In this document: positions 47,003 to 56,307 of the stretch, one piece after another | Position numbering within the stretch: the stretch's first letter is position 1 | Layout: every line of letters starts with the position of its first letter | Assembly (NCBI GenBank): GCA_036397555.1 | Contig: DASWIS010000008.1 | Coordinates: 372,001 to 436,000 of the forward strand | Reading direction: 5' to 3' | Origin: Candidatus Zixiibacteriota bacterium | Lineage (GTDB): Bacteria > Zixibacteria > MSB-5A5 > WJJR01 | DNA length: 64,000 nucleotides | Notes under the pieces: generated by a model | Seen by the model: the letters and a program-made list of their open reading frames with translations, nothing else | The model's database searches: none | Told to the model about the DNA's origin: nothing | Program-made: the position numbers and the translations under genes

Positions 47003-48435
47003 GGAGAACTCACACGCTCCGACAAGGGCATCATGCCGTTGACCGGGCCCGCACCCGATCTGCTGTCCGTGGCTGTGCGGCGCCGCGGCCAGGACGGCAG
47101 CAGATTCGCTTCATTGGTGACCGACCACAACAGCCAGACGCCGACCAGCGCGATGAAGATATCGGCGGTCCACATCGCCACGAATGGCGTTATGATACCG
47201 CGGTCGGCCAGGTCCTCGCCGCCGATGAGAAACGCCCAGTACAACAGAAACAGCCCCAGCGAGATCCCCAGCCCGCTGCCGATGCCGCCCCGACGGGTCC
47301 GCACACCGAGCGGCACGCCGATCAGCGCGAAGGCAACGCACGCGGCCGGGATTGAGTACTTCTTGTAGATTTCGATGCAATACTGATCGATCAGCCGCTG
47401 CTGGTTGCGGATCGCCGACGCCTCACGTTCGATGATGCCGCGGATGCGCTTGACGCGATCCGAAGCACGGACGAGGGCCTCCTGCTGGGTCTCCGCGCGA
47501 TCGAAATCGGCACGGTCCTCCGGCAGCGTATAATCGGTGACCGGTTCCTGCGGCGGACCGATCATGATCCCGCTGACCATGGTGGAGCAGGCGTTGTTGA
47601 TGATCGCATACCGAGCGCCGATCGCCTCGCGCCACACGGCGATGTCCTGCTGCATTTGCTGAGCCGACTTCTCGCGGTCGGTCCGGTAGCGCGATTCGGT
47701 GCGCGACCATTCATCACTCGCGCCCGAAAGGTAAAAAGTCTGCGATTGAAACACGGTCCGCCGATACTTGCGAATATCGCCGGGGTCGCGTTCGTGGATT
47801 TCACCGTCGCGCAGACTGAGAATCAACGTGTTGCCGTCGGCGGAAAACTCCATCGACCCGTCCCTGGCGACCACCGTGCGTGGGTCATTGCGATTCTTCA
47901 AGTCGAAGATCGTCACCCCGGCGATATCCGACGAGCGTTGGTCGATGGTTTCGATCAGCAGGTGGTATCCGGGAATCCGATCTTCGATCACACCCGCCTT
48001 CAGGTCAAGGGTCGGGCGTTTGCGGCGAATGTCCGACATCAGCATGCGCGCCTGGTGATTGGCATCGGGAAGAACCTCGTTGTTGAAAACAATCAGGCCC
48101 CCGGCCAGCACGGCGGCGACGATCAGAACCGGTGCGATCAAGCGGTAGACCGAGAGGCCCGCCGCCTTCAACGCCAGCGCCTCCGAATCGGCCGCCAATC
48201 GCCCAAAACCCATCAGCGCGCACGACAAAACCGCCATCGGAATCGCCAACGCCGCCATCCACGCGAGATTCAGGACAAACACCTGAGCGATGATCGAAAT
48301 CGGCAGTCCCTTGGACACGACCATCTTGACCACGTCCGGCACAAAGTCGGTCACCAACACCAGCATGATGACCACCAGCGCCAGCCAGAAGGGTCCATGC
48401 AACTCGCGCAAAACGTATCGGTCGATGCGTTGCAT
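46999..48435 (-). CDS. lptF: lipopolysaccharide export permease LptF
   Basis: Second permease of the lipopolysaccharide exporter. ATG 48435 gives a 478-residue protein beginning MQRIDRYVLRELHGPF, the conserved N-terminus; in-frame starts farther up would add a non-conserved leader. The coupling region DSEALALKAAGLSVYRL, a periplasmic jellyroll (about 130-265), and C-terminal helices (CVAFALIGVPLGVRTR) are present. A central insertion of about 100 residues with a coiled-coil look (AQQMQQDIAVWREAIGAR and REASAIRNQQRLIDQ) makes it longer than typical LptF of about 370 aa. Together with lptG it supports a true lipopolysaccharide-type outer membrane. Confidence 0.9.
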   Translation of the reverse strand: MQRIDRYVLRELHGPFWLALVVIMLVLVTDFVPDVVKMVVSKGLPISIIAQVFVLNLAWMAALAIPMAVLSCALMGFGRLAADSEALALKAAGLSVYRLIAPVLIVAAVLAGGLIVFNNEVLPDANHQARMLMSDIRRKRPTLDLKAGVIEDRIPGYHLLIETIDQRSSDIAGVTIFDLKNRNDPRTVVARDGSMEFSADGNTLILSLRDGEIHERDPGDIRKYRRTVFQSQTFYLSGASDEWSRTESRYRTDREKSAQQMQQDIAVWREAIGARYAIINNACSTMVSGIMIGPPQEPVTDYTLPEDRADFDRAETQQEALVRASDRVKRIRGIIEREASAIRNQQRLIDQYCIEIYKKYSIPAACVAFALIGVPLGVRTRRGGIGSGLGISLGLFLLYWAFLIGGEDLADRGIITPFVAMWTADIFIALVGVWLLWSVTNEANLLPSWPRRRTATDSRSGAGPVNGMMPLSERVSSP

Positions 48436-48683
48436 GCTCGGCGCAGAATATAGAGACGACCCCAGATGCCCAACAGGTGATATGCCGCAGCGAGTGGCAG
48501 GTTTATGCACTTCCCGTTCTGGGTTTTGGGTTGCAATGACGATTCGATTGGGTTTTCTCTTGACATTGCGGATGGTGCGGGGGAACGTTCAGAGGGTGCC
48601 GAACCCGTTGGGACAAACAGAGTTTGGCGGTTTGACTTTACTCACGACCAGCGGTTCGGCAGCGCACAATTCGAGCCGATATC

Positions 48684-49646
48684 ATGACGGCGATACGCGA
48701 CCTTGTCTCTGGCGACTCCGTCGATGGTTTTTTTGCATTGCGCAAGCTCGAGCGACGTGAGCACTCAGGCGGCGAACGTCTCACGCTTGAGCTGGGCGAT
48801 GCGACCGGCCGCATCGACGCAGTGATGTGGGATGGCTACGAAACCGTCGTCGACGGTCTGACCGTGGGGGGAGTGGTCAAGATCCGTGGAACGGTCGGGA
48901 CATTCCGCGAACGTCCGCAGATTCGAGTCGACCGTATGCGGCTCGCCAGGGACGGTGAAGTCAATCCCGCGGAGTTCCTGCCCGTCTCATCGATCAATGC
49001 CGAGGATCTTGCACGCGGTCTCGACACGGCCATCGCGGGGCTGACCGACACGCACTTGCGCGCGCTGATGACCGCAATCTTCGGCGATGATTCCGTGAGA
49101 CGCGCGTATCTTGCCGCCCCGGCGGGCAAGCTCTGGCACCACAACACCGTCGGCGGCTTGGCGGAACATTCGCTCAATCTCGTGCGTCTGTGCCACTACG
49201 CCTGCGAGATGTATCCGGAATTGAATCGCGATCTCTTGACATGCGGAGCGTTGTTGCACGATATCGGCAAGATTGAACAGTACGCCGTCAGTTCGTACAT
49301 CGACTACAGTGACGAGGGACGGTTGGTCGGCCACATCAATTCCGGCGATTTCCGCGTCGCGCAGGCGATCCGTTCCATCGATGGATTTTCGGCGGACACC
49401 GAACGGCTCCTCCGGCATTTGATCGTCTCGCACCAGGGTCTGTTGGAGCAGGGATCGCCGGTGGTGCCGCAGACGATGGAGGCCTTTGTCCTGTATTCCG
49501 CCGACGAACTCGACTCGAAGATGGGGGCGCTGCGCCGTGTGCGGGAGAAGACACCCGAGGGCGGCTGGAGTGAGTATATCAATTTGATCGGCCGTTATGT
49601 TTATTTCGGCCCGCCCCGACAGGGAAGCGGCGGCGACAAGGATTAG
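48684..49646 (+). CDS. YhaM-like 3'-5' exoribonuclease (OB fold plus HD domain)
   Basis: A 320-residue protein with an N-terminal OB-fold nucleic-acid binding domain (about 5-95; ERLTLELGDATGRIDAVMWD) and a C-terminal HD phosphohydrolase domain (about 135-300) whose metal ligands lie in GGLAEHSLNLV and LLHDIGKIEQY. This is the arrangement of YhaM/CBF1, a 3'-5' exonuclease acting on RNA and single-stranded DNA. The length matches. It is 8 bp ahead of mreB, so the two should be co-transcribed. Activity on RNA versus DNA cannot be told from sequence. Confidence 0.87.
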   Translation: MTAIRDLVSGDSVDGFFALRKLERREHSGGERLTLELGDATGRIDAVMWDGYETVVDGLTVGGVVKIRGTVGTFRERPQIRVDRMRLARDGEVNPAEFLPVSSINAEDLARGLDTAIAGLTDTHLRALMTAIFGDDSVRRAYLAAPAGKLWHHNTVGGLAEHSLNLVRLCHYACEMYPELNRDLLTCGALLHDIGKIEQYAVSSYIDYSDEGRLVGHINSGDFRVAQAIRSIDGFSADTERLLRHLIVSHQGLLEQGSPVVPQTMEAFVLYSADELDSKMGALRRVREKTPEGGWSEYINLIGRYVYFGPPRQGSGGDKD

Positions 49647-49654
49647 GGACGCGC

Positions 49655-50683
49655 GTGGGACTCTTCGACCTGTTATCAAGCGACATCGGCATCGATTTGG
49701 GGACCGCGAACACGCTGGTGTTTGTGCGCGGGATCGGTATTGTCCTCAACGAGCCCTCGGTTGTCGCAACCGAAGTGTCCTCCGGACGCATCCTCGCGGT
49801 CGGCGCGAAAGCCAAGGAGATGATCGGACGCACGCCGGATCAAATACGTGCCGTGCGTCCTCTGAAAGACGGTGTGATCGCCGACTTTGAAATCACCGAG
49901 AAACTGCTCTCCGATTTCATCCGACGCGTCATCCGACACCGTTACCTGATGAAGCCGCGCGTGGTCGTGTCGGTGCCGTCGGGGATCACCGAAGTCGAAA
50001 AGCGCGCGGTGCGCGATTCGGCCGAAAACGCCGGAGCCCGGGAGGTCTACCTGCTGCAGGAGCCGATGGCGGCCGCGATCGGCGTCGGGTTGCCCGTGGA
50101 CAGGCCGTCGGGGATCATGATCATCGATGTCGGCGGCGGCACCTCCGAGATCGCAGTCATCGCGTTGTCGGGAATTGTCAACAACATGTCGATCCGCATC
50201 GCCGGCGATGAGATGAACGAGGCCATCCTCCTGTTCCTGAAAAAGAACTACAATCTCCTGATCGGCGAATTGACGGCCGAGCAGATCAAGATCGCGATCG
50301 GCTCGGCCTACACCATGGACCGCGAGGAGTCGCTGGAGATCAAAGGGCGCGACCTCATCGCCGGAGTTCCCAAGACGATGAAAATCTCTTCGGTGCAGGT
50401 CCGCGAGGCCCTCTCCGAGCCGGTCGACGCCATCGTCGAAGCGGTCCGTCAGTCGCTGGAGCGCACGCCGCCCGAGCTCTCATCCGACATTCTCGATCGC
50501 GGGATTGTGTTGACCGGCGGCGGCGCGTTGCTGCGCGGGTTGGACAAACGGCTCCGCCAGGAAACGAATCTCCCGGTCAATGTCGCCGATGACCCCTTGA
50601 CCTGTGTCGTGCGCGGCACCGGACGCGTCCTCGAAAATCTCGCGATGTACAACAAGGTGCTCATCAAGAGCCGTCGCGATTGA
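49655..50683 (+). CDS. mreB: rod shape-determining protein MreB
   Basis: Actin-like filament protein that organises lateral wall synthesis in rod-shaped cells. The 342-residue protein begins at GTG 49655, with the phosphate-1 loop DIGIDLGTANTLVF, phosphate-2 loop IDVGGGTSEIAVI and the adenosine region LTGGGALLRGLD. The short N-terminal amphipathic start GLFDLLSS is typical of membrane-bound MreB. All family landmarks are present and length is normal. Unusually, the usual partners mreC and mreD are not downstream; RNase R follows instead. So shape genes must be split in this genome. Confidence 0.96.
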   Translation: MGLFDLLSSDIGIDLGTANTLVFVRGIGIVLNEPSVVATEVSSGRILAVGAKAKEMIGRTPDQIRAVRPLKDGVIADFEITEKLLSDFIRRVIRHRYLMKPRVVVSVPSGITEVEKRAVRDSAENAGAREVYLLQEPMAAAIGVGLPVDRPSGIMIIDVGGGTSEIAVIALSGIVNNMSIRIAGDEMNEAILLFLKKNYNLLIGELTAEQIKIAIGSAYTMDREESLEIKGRDLIAGVPKTMKISSVQVREALSEPVDAIVEAVRQSLERTPPELSSDILDRGIVLTGGGALLRGLDKRLRQETNLPVNVADDPLTCVVRGTGRVLENLAMYNKVLIKSRRD

Positions 50684-50734
50684 GCCGCCGCGGCCCGTCA
50701 CGGCACACGCACCGCGCGCCGCTTCGACTCTCTC

Positions 50735-52963
50735 ATGCCGTCATTCACTCCTGAGCAGATCGTCCGATTCCTGGTCGACGGTGTCGGCCGCCCGTCCCGT
50801 CCGCGCGAATTGGCGCGCGCGATGGCGATCCCCGAACGTGAGTACCGCGCCTTTCGCACAGTTTTGAAGTCATTGCTCGCCGACGGGCGGTTGGTCCGTC
50901 TGAAGCGCGGCCGCATCGCGCCGCCTGATCCGCTCAATCTTGCTGTCGGAACGATTGTCGTGCGGCGCGGCGGGCACATGTTTAGCCGCGTCGACCGCGA
51001 TGACAAATCGGCCGTCACCGCCGCACAGGAGGAAATCTTTATTCGGCCGCGCGATCGTCGCACCGCGCTCGACGGCGACCGCGTGTTGGTGCGCCGTCAT
51101 GCGTATCGCGACGGCCCTTCCGCAGAGGGCGCAATTGTCCGCATCCTCGAACGCGCCAACAAACCGATACTGGGCATCTATCAACGGTCCCGCCATTTTT
51201 CATACGTCGTTCCCGAGCCGTCGCACCCGTTGCGCGAAATCCTCGTCCCGCAGAATGCCACCGGCGGAGCCGAAGTCGGACAACAAGTGATGGTCAGCAT
51301 CACCGAATGGGGCACCTCCGATGTCACGCCGTGCGGCAAGATCACCGAAGTCCTCGGATTCCCCGATGATCCCGGCGTCGACATCCAGCGCATCATCGCC
51401 GGTTACCAACTGCCCCGTGCGTTTTCGCGCGCGGTCACCGCCGAGGCAGCGGCCTTTCCGGCGCGGCTGTCGCCGTCGGCGCTGGAAGGACGCGAGGACT
51501 ATCGCGACATTCTCACATTCACCATCGATCCCGTTGATGCCAGGGATCACGACGACGCCGTCTCGCTGCAGAGCGTCGATTCGACCTGGCGGCTCGGGGT
51601 CCACATTGCCGACGTCAGCCACTATGTCACCGACGGCAGCGAACTGGATCGCGAAGCGTACGAGCGCGGAACGAGTGTCTACCTCGTCGACCGTGTCATT
51701 CCGATGCTGCCGGTCCGGCTTTCCAACGATTTGTGCAGCCTGCGCCCCCAGCGGGATCGTCTGACGATGAGCTGCATCATGGACGTGTCCGACGACGGCC
51801 GCATCCTAAAGTTCCGTTTTTGCAATTCGGTGATTCGCTCGAGTGCAAAGCTGGCCTACGAGCAAGTCGGCGAGTATTTCTCCTCCGGCAAGCCCGATCG
51901 CGCCGTCACGCCGATGGCCGACACGCTCGATCAAATGCGCTCTGTCTCCCGGACTCTGCGTCAAAGGCGCATGAAGGAAGGGAGTCTCGATCTGGAAGTT
52001 CCCGAGGCGAAAGTCATACTCGATGAAGAGGGTCACCCGACACAGATCATCTACCGGCGCAGCGATGAATCACATCAGTTGATCGAAGAGTTCATGCTGG
52101 CAGCGAATCAATGCGCGGCTGCGGAATTCCTGCGCAAGACGCTGCCGTGCCTCTATCGCGTCCACGCCCCGCCCTCACAGGAGAAGATGGAAGAATTCGC
52201 CGGCTTCGTGGAAACCCTGGGGCTGCGCTTCTCCCCCAAGGGCGGTGGTATCTCCAAAAAGCTTTCACGGCTGCTGGAACAGACCAAAGACGACCCGCGC
52301 CGCGACATGATTCACAACATTCTCCTGCGCTCCCTGATGAAGGCGGTTTACCAGCCGGACAACATCGGACACTTCGGCCTGGCGTTTCCGCACTACGCAC
52401 ACTTCACCTCGCCGATCCGTCGCTATCCCGACTTGTGGGTGCACCGTCACCTCAAGAAGATCATCGCCCACTCGTGGAAGGTGTCCGAACGGCATGCCGC
52501 CGCCGGGGCACTCCCTGTCATCGGCAAGCAGTGCTCCGAACGTGAACGCACGGCCGAGGAGGCCGAACGCGAATCGGTGCGCATTAAGCAACTGGAGTAT
52601 CTCGAGTCGCGCATCGGCGATGAATTCACAGGACGCATCTCCGGGTTTCTCGAGTTTGGATTTTTCGTAACGATCACGGAGGCGGGCATCGACGGCCTGG
52701 TGCGGTTCTCCGGCATCGACGACGATTACTATGTCTGGGACCGCGACCGCTGGTGCGTGCGCGGACGCCGTCGCGGACGGACCTTCACGCTCGGTGATGC
52801 GGTGAGCGTGCAACTGATTCGCACCGATCCGGTCAAACGCGAAATCGACCTGGTCCTGGCCGACTCCCAGGGCGCCGCGCCGTCCCGTCCCGGACGCGGG
52901 CGATTTCGTCCGCGTCAGAAACACGGACCCGCCTGGTTGACCGGCCGGAAGACATCCGGGTAA
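50735..52963 (+). CDS. rnr: ribonuclease R
   Basis: Processive 3'-5' exoribonuclease that degrades structured RNA. The 742-residue protein has an N-terminal winged-helix part (about 1-65), cold-shock-type domains (about 70-235), the RNB catalytic domain with the acidic metal cluster in IDPVDARDHDDAVSL (about 265-285), the phrase FGLAFPHYAHFTSPIRRYPDL, and a C-terminal S1 domain (about 620-700) starting GDEFTGRISGFLEFGFF. A basic tail (PGRGRFRPRQKHG) follows. It lies about 50 bp after mreB. Length and motifs are normal. Confidence 0.95.
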   Translation: MPSFTPEQIVRFLVDGVGRPSRPRELARAMAIPEREYRAFRTVLKSLLADGRLVRLKRGRIAPPDPLNLAVGTIVVRRGGHMFSRVDRDDKSAVTAAQEEIFIRPRDRRTALDGDRVLVRRHAYRDGPSAEGAIVRILERANKPILGIYQRSRHFSYVVPEPSHPLREILVPQNATGGAEVGQQVMVSITEWGTSDVTPCGKITEVLGFPDDPGVDIQRIIAGYQLPRAFSRAVTAEAAAFPARLSPSALEGREDYRDILTFTIDPVDARDHDDAVSLQSVDSTWRLGVHIADVSHYVTDGSELDREAYERGTSVYLVDRVIPMLPVRLSNDLCSLRPQRDRLTMSCIMDVSDDGRILKFRFCNSVIRSSAKLAYEQVGEYFSSGKPDRAVTPMADTLDQMRSVSRTLRQRRMKEGSLDLEVPEAKVILDEEGHPTQIIYRRSDESHQLIEEFMLAANQCAAAEFLRKTLPCLYRVHAPPSQEKMEEFAGFVETLGLRFSPKGGGISKKLSRLLEQTKDDPRRDMIHNILLRSLMKAVYQPDNIGHFGLAFPHYAHFTSPIRRYPDLWVHRHLKKIIAHSWKVSERHAAAGALPVIGKQCSERERTAEEAERESVRIKQLEYLESRIGDEFTGRISGFLEFGFFVTITEAGIDGLVRFSGIDDDYYVWDRDRWCVRGRRRGRTFTLGDAVSVQLIRTDPVKREIDLVLADSQGAAPSRPGRGRFRPRQKHGPAWLTGRKTSG

Positions 52964-53046
52964 TGCCGCTTGTTTGGCGCCATATCGTTTGTCCATAATT
53001 GCTCCGTTCACAATGCATGGTCCGCTGCGTCGGACCTGATCGATTC

Positions 53047-54501
53047 ATGGCCCGCACCGAACCGCAACTCTTCACCGTCACGCCCGATGACACGCTCGCT
53101 GCACAGTGGCGTTCGTCGCTGGAACCGCTGGGCGGGACACACACCGCCGTCGACAGCGCGCTGAGCGCATTGCGTCGCCTGACGCAGGATGCCTTCGATG
53201 CCGTGCTGCTGGATGCGGTCGGTGAAAACCTGGCATTGGATCAGCTGCTCGCCAAGGTTCGTCTGCGCGCGCCGCAGGCCGACATCCTCGTGGCGCTGGG
53301 TGATCCGCCCTCACGCGACCAGACGCCGCTGGACCGTTGGGGTGTGACCGCGACCATCATGCGTGAATCCGATCCGGCCGAACTGCGCTCCCGCATTCAA
53401 TCGATATTGACTGAACGCGACCGCGTGCGCCGTTGCAACTGGATCGGCGTCACACCATCGATCCGGGCGGCGTCCGACCTGATTTTGGCCGCTGCCGGAT
53501 CGGATGCAACTGTCCTGATCGAAGGCGAATCGGGTACCGGAAAAGAGTTGGCGGCGCGCGCGGTCCACCACAACAGCCCGCGCAGCAAAAAGCCGTTCCT
53601 GGCGCTCAACTGCTCCGCATTTCCCGAGACACTGCTCGAAAGCGAATTGTTCGGCCATGAGCGAGGCGCGTTCACCGATGCCTTTGCCCGCAAGCAGGGC
53701 ATCTTCGAGGCGGTCGACGGCGGCACGATCTTTCTTGATGAAATCGGTGAGACTTCGCCGGCGGTGCAGGCGCGGCTGTTGCGCGTGCTCGAAGAACGGC
53801 AGGTGCGTCCCATCGGCGCGACCAAGTCGATCGCGGTCGAATTCCGCATCGTCGCCGCGACCAATCGCGATCTGATGTCCGAGAGCGGACGCGGCGCGTT
53901 CCGCCGCGATTTGTACTACCGTCTCGCGGTGGTACGGCTGCCGCTATTGCCTTTGCGGCAACGTCGCGGCGATGTCCCCGCGCTGTTGGCGCATCATTTA
54001 TCCGTTGCCAAAACCGGCGGGGGTCCGCTCATCGGACGGCTCGGTGAATCATCACTCGCGCGGCTGGTCGATTACGACTGGCCGGGAAATGTCCGTGAAC
54101 TCCGCAACTTCGTCGAACGCGCCGGGGTGCGATTCCCCTCCGGCGTGATCGATCCCGGCGTCATCGGCGAGCTGTTGGAGACCGTGCGCGCCCCGCTGCA
54201 TCTGCCCGTAGTGACCGAGCGCCGGTCCGACACGGTCGAGCGCGAGATGATCTTCGCCGCGCTCTCCGAACTCAAACACGACCTCGACGACATCCGCCGC
54301 CGTCTGGAGCGCATCAGCGCCGGACGACAGGCCGACGGCCGTCCGCTGAGCGCTTCTGAATTCCAAACGATGCGTCAGGCCGAACGCGAACGCATCATGG
54401 CGGCGCTGCGCGAATCCCACGGCAACCGCAAGCGCGCCGCCCGTATGCTGGGCATCGGCGAACGCACATTGTATCGAAAGATCAAGCAGTTTGGATTGTG
54501 A
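53047..54501 (+). CDS. sigma-54-dependent transcriptional activator, NtrC-like, Fis-type HTH
   Basis: A 484-residue regulator from ATG 53047. An N-terminal receiver-like domain (about 1-115) keeps an acidic pair (VTPDDTL) and a candidate acceptor Asp in VLLDAVGEN but shows no Lys at the conserved late position (IMRESDP), so it may not be switched in the usual way. The AAA+ domain (about 130-350) has Walker A GESGTGKE, the sigma-54 contact loop as GAFTDA instead of GAFTGA, Walker B GGTIFLDEIGE and the arginine-finger segment. The C-terminus is a Fis-type helix-turn-helix (HGNRKRAARMLGIGERTLYRK). No matching -24/-12 promoter was recognised nearby, so targets are unknown. Confidence 0.9.
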   Translation: MARTEPQLFTVTPDDTLAAQWRSSLEPLGGTHTAVDSALSALRRLTQDAFDAVLLDAVGENLALDQLLAKVRLRAPQADILVALGDPPSRDQTPLDRWGVTATIMRESDPAELRSRIQSILTERDRVRRCNWIGVTPSIRAASDLILAAAGSDATVLIEGESGTGKELAARAVHHNSPRSKKPFLALNCSAFPETLLESELFGHERGAFTDAFARKQGIFEAVDGGTIFLDEIGETSPAVQARLLRVLEERQVRPIGATKSIAVEFRIVAATNRDLMSESGRGAFRRDLYYRLAVVRLPLLPLRQRRGDVPALLAHHLSVAKTGGGPLIGRLGESSLARLVDYDWPGNVRELRNFVERAGVRFPSGVIDPGVIGELLETVRAPLHLPVVTERRSDTVEREMIFAALSELKHDLDDIRRRLERISAGRQADGRPLSASEFQTMRQAERERIMAALRESHGNRKRAARMLGIGERTLYRKIKQFGL

Positions 54502-54513
54502 GTATCACTAAGG

Positions 54514-54665
54514 TAAATCCGAGCGTAGCGGGAAATCTCCATTGCGACCCATTGTGTGCCGGTCAGCCCTTGGGCTGATGTCATCGCACAGCGATGTTTG
54601 CCCGCCCATGACACGAAAAGTGTTGCACTTTGTGCGTAGGAGATTCCTCACTTCGTTCGGAATGA
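54514..54665. repeat. composite palindromic repeat overlapping the start of the next gene
   Basis: Imperfect terminal inverted repeats of 27 bp, 54514-54540 and 54639-54665 (20 of 27 positions match), enclose three perfect small hairpins: TCAGCCC/GGGCTGA at 54563-54578, CATCGC/GCGATG at 54582-54596 and AAAGTG/CACTTT at 54617-54631. The right arm contains the phrase CTCACTTCGTTCGGAATGAC, similar to repeats dispersed in other metagenomic genomes. The element begins 12 bases after the activator stop and runs into the following coding region. Confidence 0.65.
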
Positions 54666-56248
54666 CAGCGATGCTGTTATTCGCCGCAAATGTGTTAGCC
54701 CAGCAGCCCGATGTCCGCCCCTATCAAACCGAAGAAGACCTCTGGGAAGCGCTCAACGAAGACGAAATCAGTTTCGAGGAGTTTCTCGACCTGCTTGAGC
54801 TGCACCGTCTCGGCGCCGACGGAACGCTGGTCCCCTCCGAAGATTGGGAGCAACTGCCCGGATCGGACGCGGGATACCTGACCTCGCCCGATTCTGCTGA
54901 ATTGATCACTGAAACGGTCCCGCCGCAAACTGTGCACGTAGCCGAAGGAATCCCAATCCGATACTCGCTACGGAGCGGCTACGATGCTGACCTTTCAGGC
55001 GATGCCGACGGCGAGGGATACTCGATCGCGCGTCTCGAGTATGGACAATGGCGCGGGCTGTTCGACTGGGAGCATGACGGCGCTGACGGTCGGTGGCGAC
55101 GACGCACATTGGCGTGGAGCGATCACGGGCTGTCGGCACAAGTCGGCTCGATCGAACCGCGCTGGGGACGTGGCCTGGTCGTCGGGCGTCGCTCACGATT
55201 CCTTGGCTCGACCAGTTCACGCGCGCTTGATGGCTCGGTTCTGTGGCCGACACGCAGCCGCTTCAACGGCGTCTGGCTTGCATCCGAGGAGACTCGAATC
55301 GTCTCCGGCTCGCTTCTCTACTCCGACATCCGCAACGGCGACTGGGTCGACCGTGTCGTTGCGGCGCAAGTGGCCGGTCGGCACGATATGTGGCGAATCG
55401 GATTCAATGCCCTGTCTGGTGTCATCGATGATCGCGCCGGCACGAATGAATTTTCGCGCCAAGTGGCCGGGGGGCATGTTCAATTCGGCGACAACGCGCG
55501 CGCGATCTTAGCCGAACTCGCAATGACCAACGACGGCCGATCCGCCAGGGCCGCGGAAATGCTCTGGCCGCTGAGACAGGGAAGAGTCCACGCCCAAGCG
55601 TGGGCGTACAATGCCGGCTTCGTCAACCCCTGGGGCGGCGGCCCCGCGCACAGCGACGGGGAAAGCATCATCCTCGATGGCATCAATGAGAGCTACACAT
55701 CGCGCACGTCAGGCGAGCGCGGATTTTCCATCGACACGCGTGTTCGCCCGGCGATGCGCTGGCTGGTCCGCTGGGAATGGATGACGCACAAAGAATCCCG
55801 CGACGGGCCATTGATCCACCACTGGACGGTCCGCGTGCAGCATCGGATCAGCGATGTTTCACTCACGCCGTACGCTCGTGGCAAAAGCATCGATCGCGAG
55901 CCGGATTTGTACGCGGTCGGCGCATACTCAACCATCGGCAAGTCCGACAGACGCGGCGACATTCGATTCGAATATGGACGCCACCACGTCGATGCCGATC
56001 CCTTCATCCGCGCCGGCGCCGGCATACGCTGGCGGCTTCATCGGCAGATTGTCATGTCCCCGTCGGTGCGCTGGGTCGATCCCGACCTAGACACCCCCGG
56101 CGACGCGTATTGGTATCTCTACTTCACCGAGACTGTGTTGCCGGTCGGCTTGGGGCGCATCGAAGCCGCACTCGTCTGGCAGCGTTTCGAGAGCCACCTG
56201 CGAGAGGATCGGGTGGAGCTGCGGATGCGGCTGGTCACCGGAGCATAG
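54608..56248 (+). CDS. exported barrel-like protein of unknown function; leader made from a repeat
   Basis: A 546-residue protein of no family I recognise. From ATG 54608 it has a basic leader (MTRKVLHFVRRRF), a hydrophobic core (MTAMLLFAANVLA) and an Ala-x-Ala type cleavage site before QQPD. An acidic helical segment (TEEDLWEALNEDEISFEEFL) and then long alternating beta-type sequence with many Trp/Tyr/Arg residues to the end suggest an outer-membrane barrel (ARLEYGQWRGLFDWEHD, VRVQHRISDVSLTPYARG). The leader is encoded by the palindromic repeat at 54514-54665. An internal ATG at 54662 would lack the basic part. It precedes a lamin-tail protein and a PorV-like barrel on the same strand. Confidence 0.7.
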   Translation: MTRKVLHFVRRRFLTSFGMTAMLLFAANVLAQQPDVRPYQTEEDLWEALNEDEISFEEFLDLLELHRLGADGTLVPSEDWEQLPGSDAGYLTSPDSAELITETVPPQTVHVAEGIPIRYSLRSGYDADLSGDADGEGYSIARLEYGQWRGLFDWEHDGADGRWRRRTLAWSDHGLSAQVGSIEPRWGRGLVVGRRSRFLGSTSSRALDGSVLWPTRSRFNGVWLASEETRIVSGSLLYSDIRNGDWVDRVVAAQVAGRHDMWRIGFNALSGVIDDRAGTNEFSRQVAGGHVQFGDNARAILAELAMTNDGRSARAAEMLWPLRQGRVHAQAWAYNAGFVNPWGGGPAHSDGESIILDGINESYTSRTSGERGFSIDTRVRPAMRWLVRWEWMTHKESRDGPLIHHWTVRVQHRISDVSLTPYARGKSIDREPDLYAVGAYSTIGKSDRRGDIRFEYGRHHVDADPFIRAGAGIRWRLHRQIVMSPSVRWVDPDLDTPGDAYWYLYFTETVLPVGLGRIEAALVWQRFESHLREDRVELRMRLVTGA

Positions 56249-56307
56249 CGATCACTTTGCCCGATTTGGCTCTTCGCCGTACATTCTGATGACGCAGAGA
56301 CGAAAAC

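Noticed and set aside
48560-48588. TTGACA box as promoter for the YhaM-like gene
   Set aside because: The -35 is perfect, but the sequence 17 bases later (GAACGT) is a poor -10.
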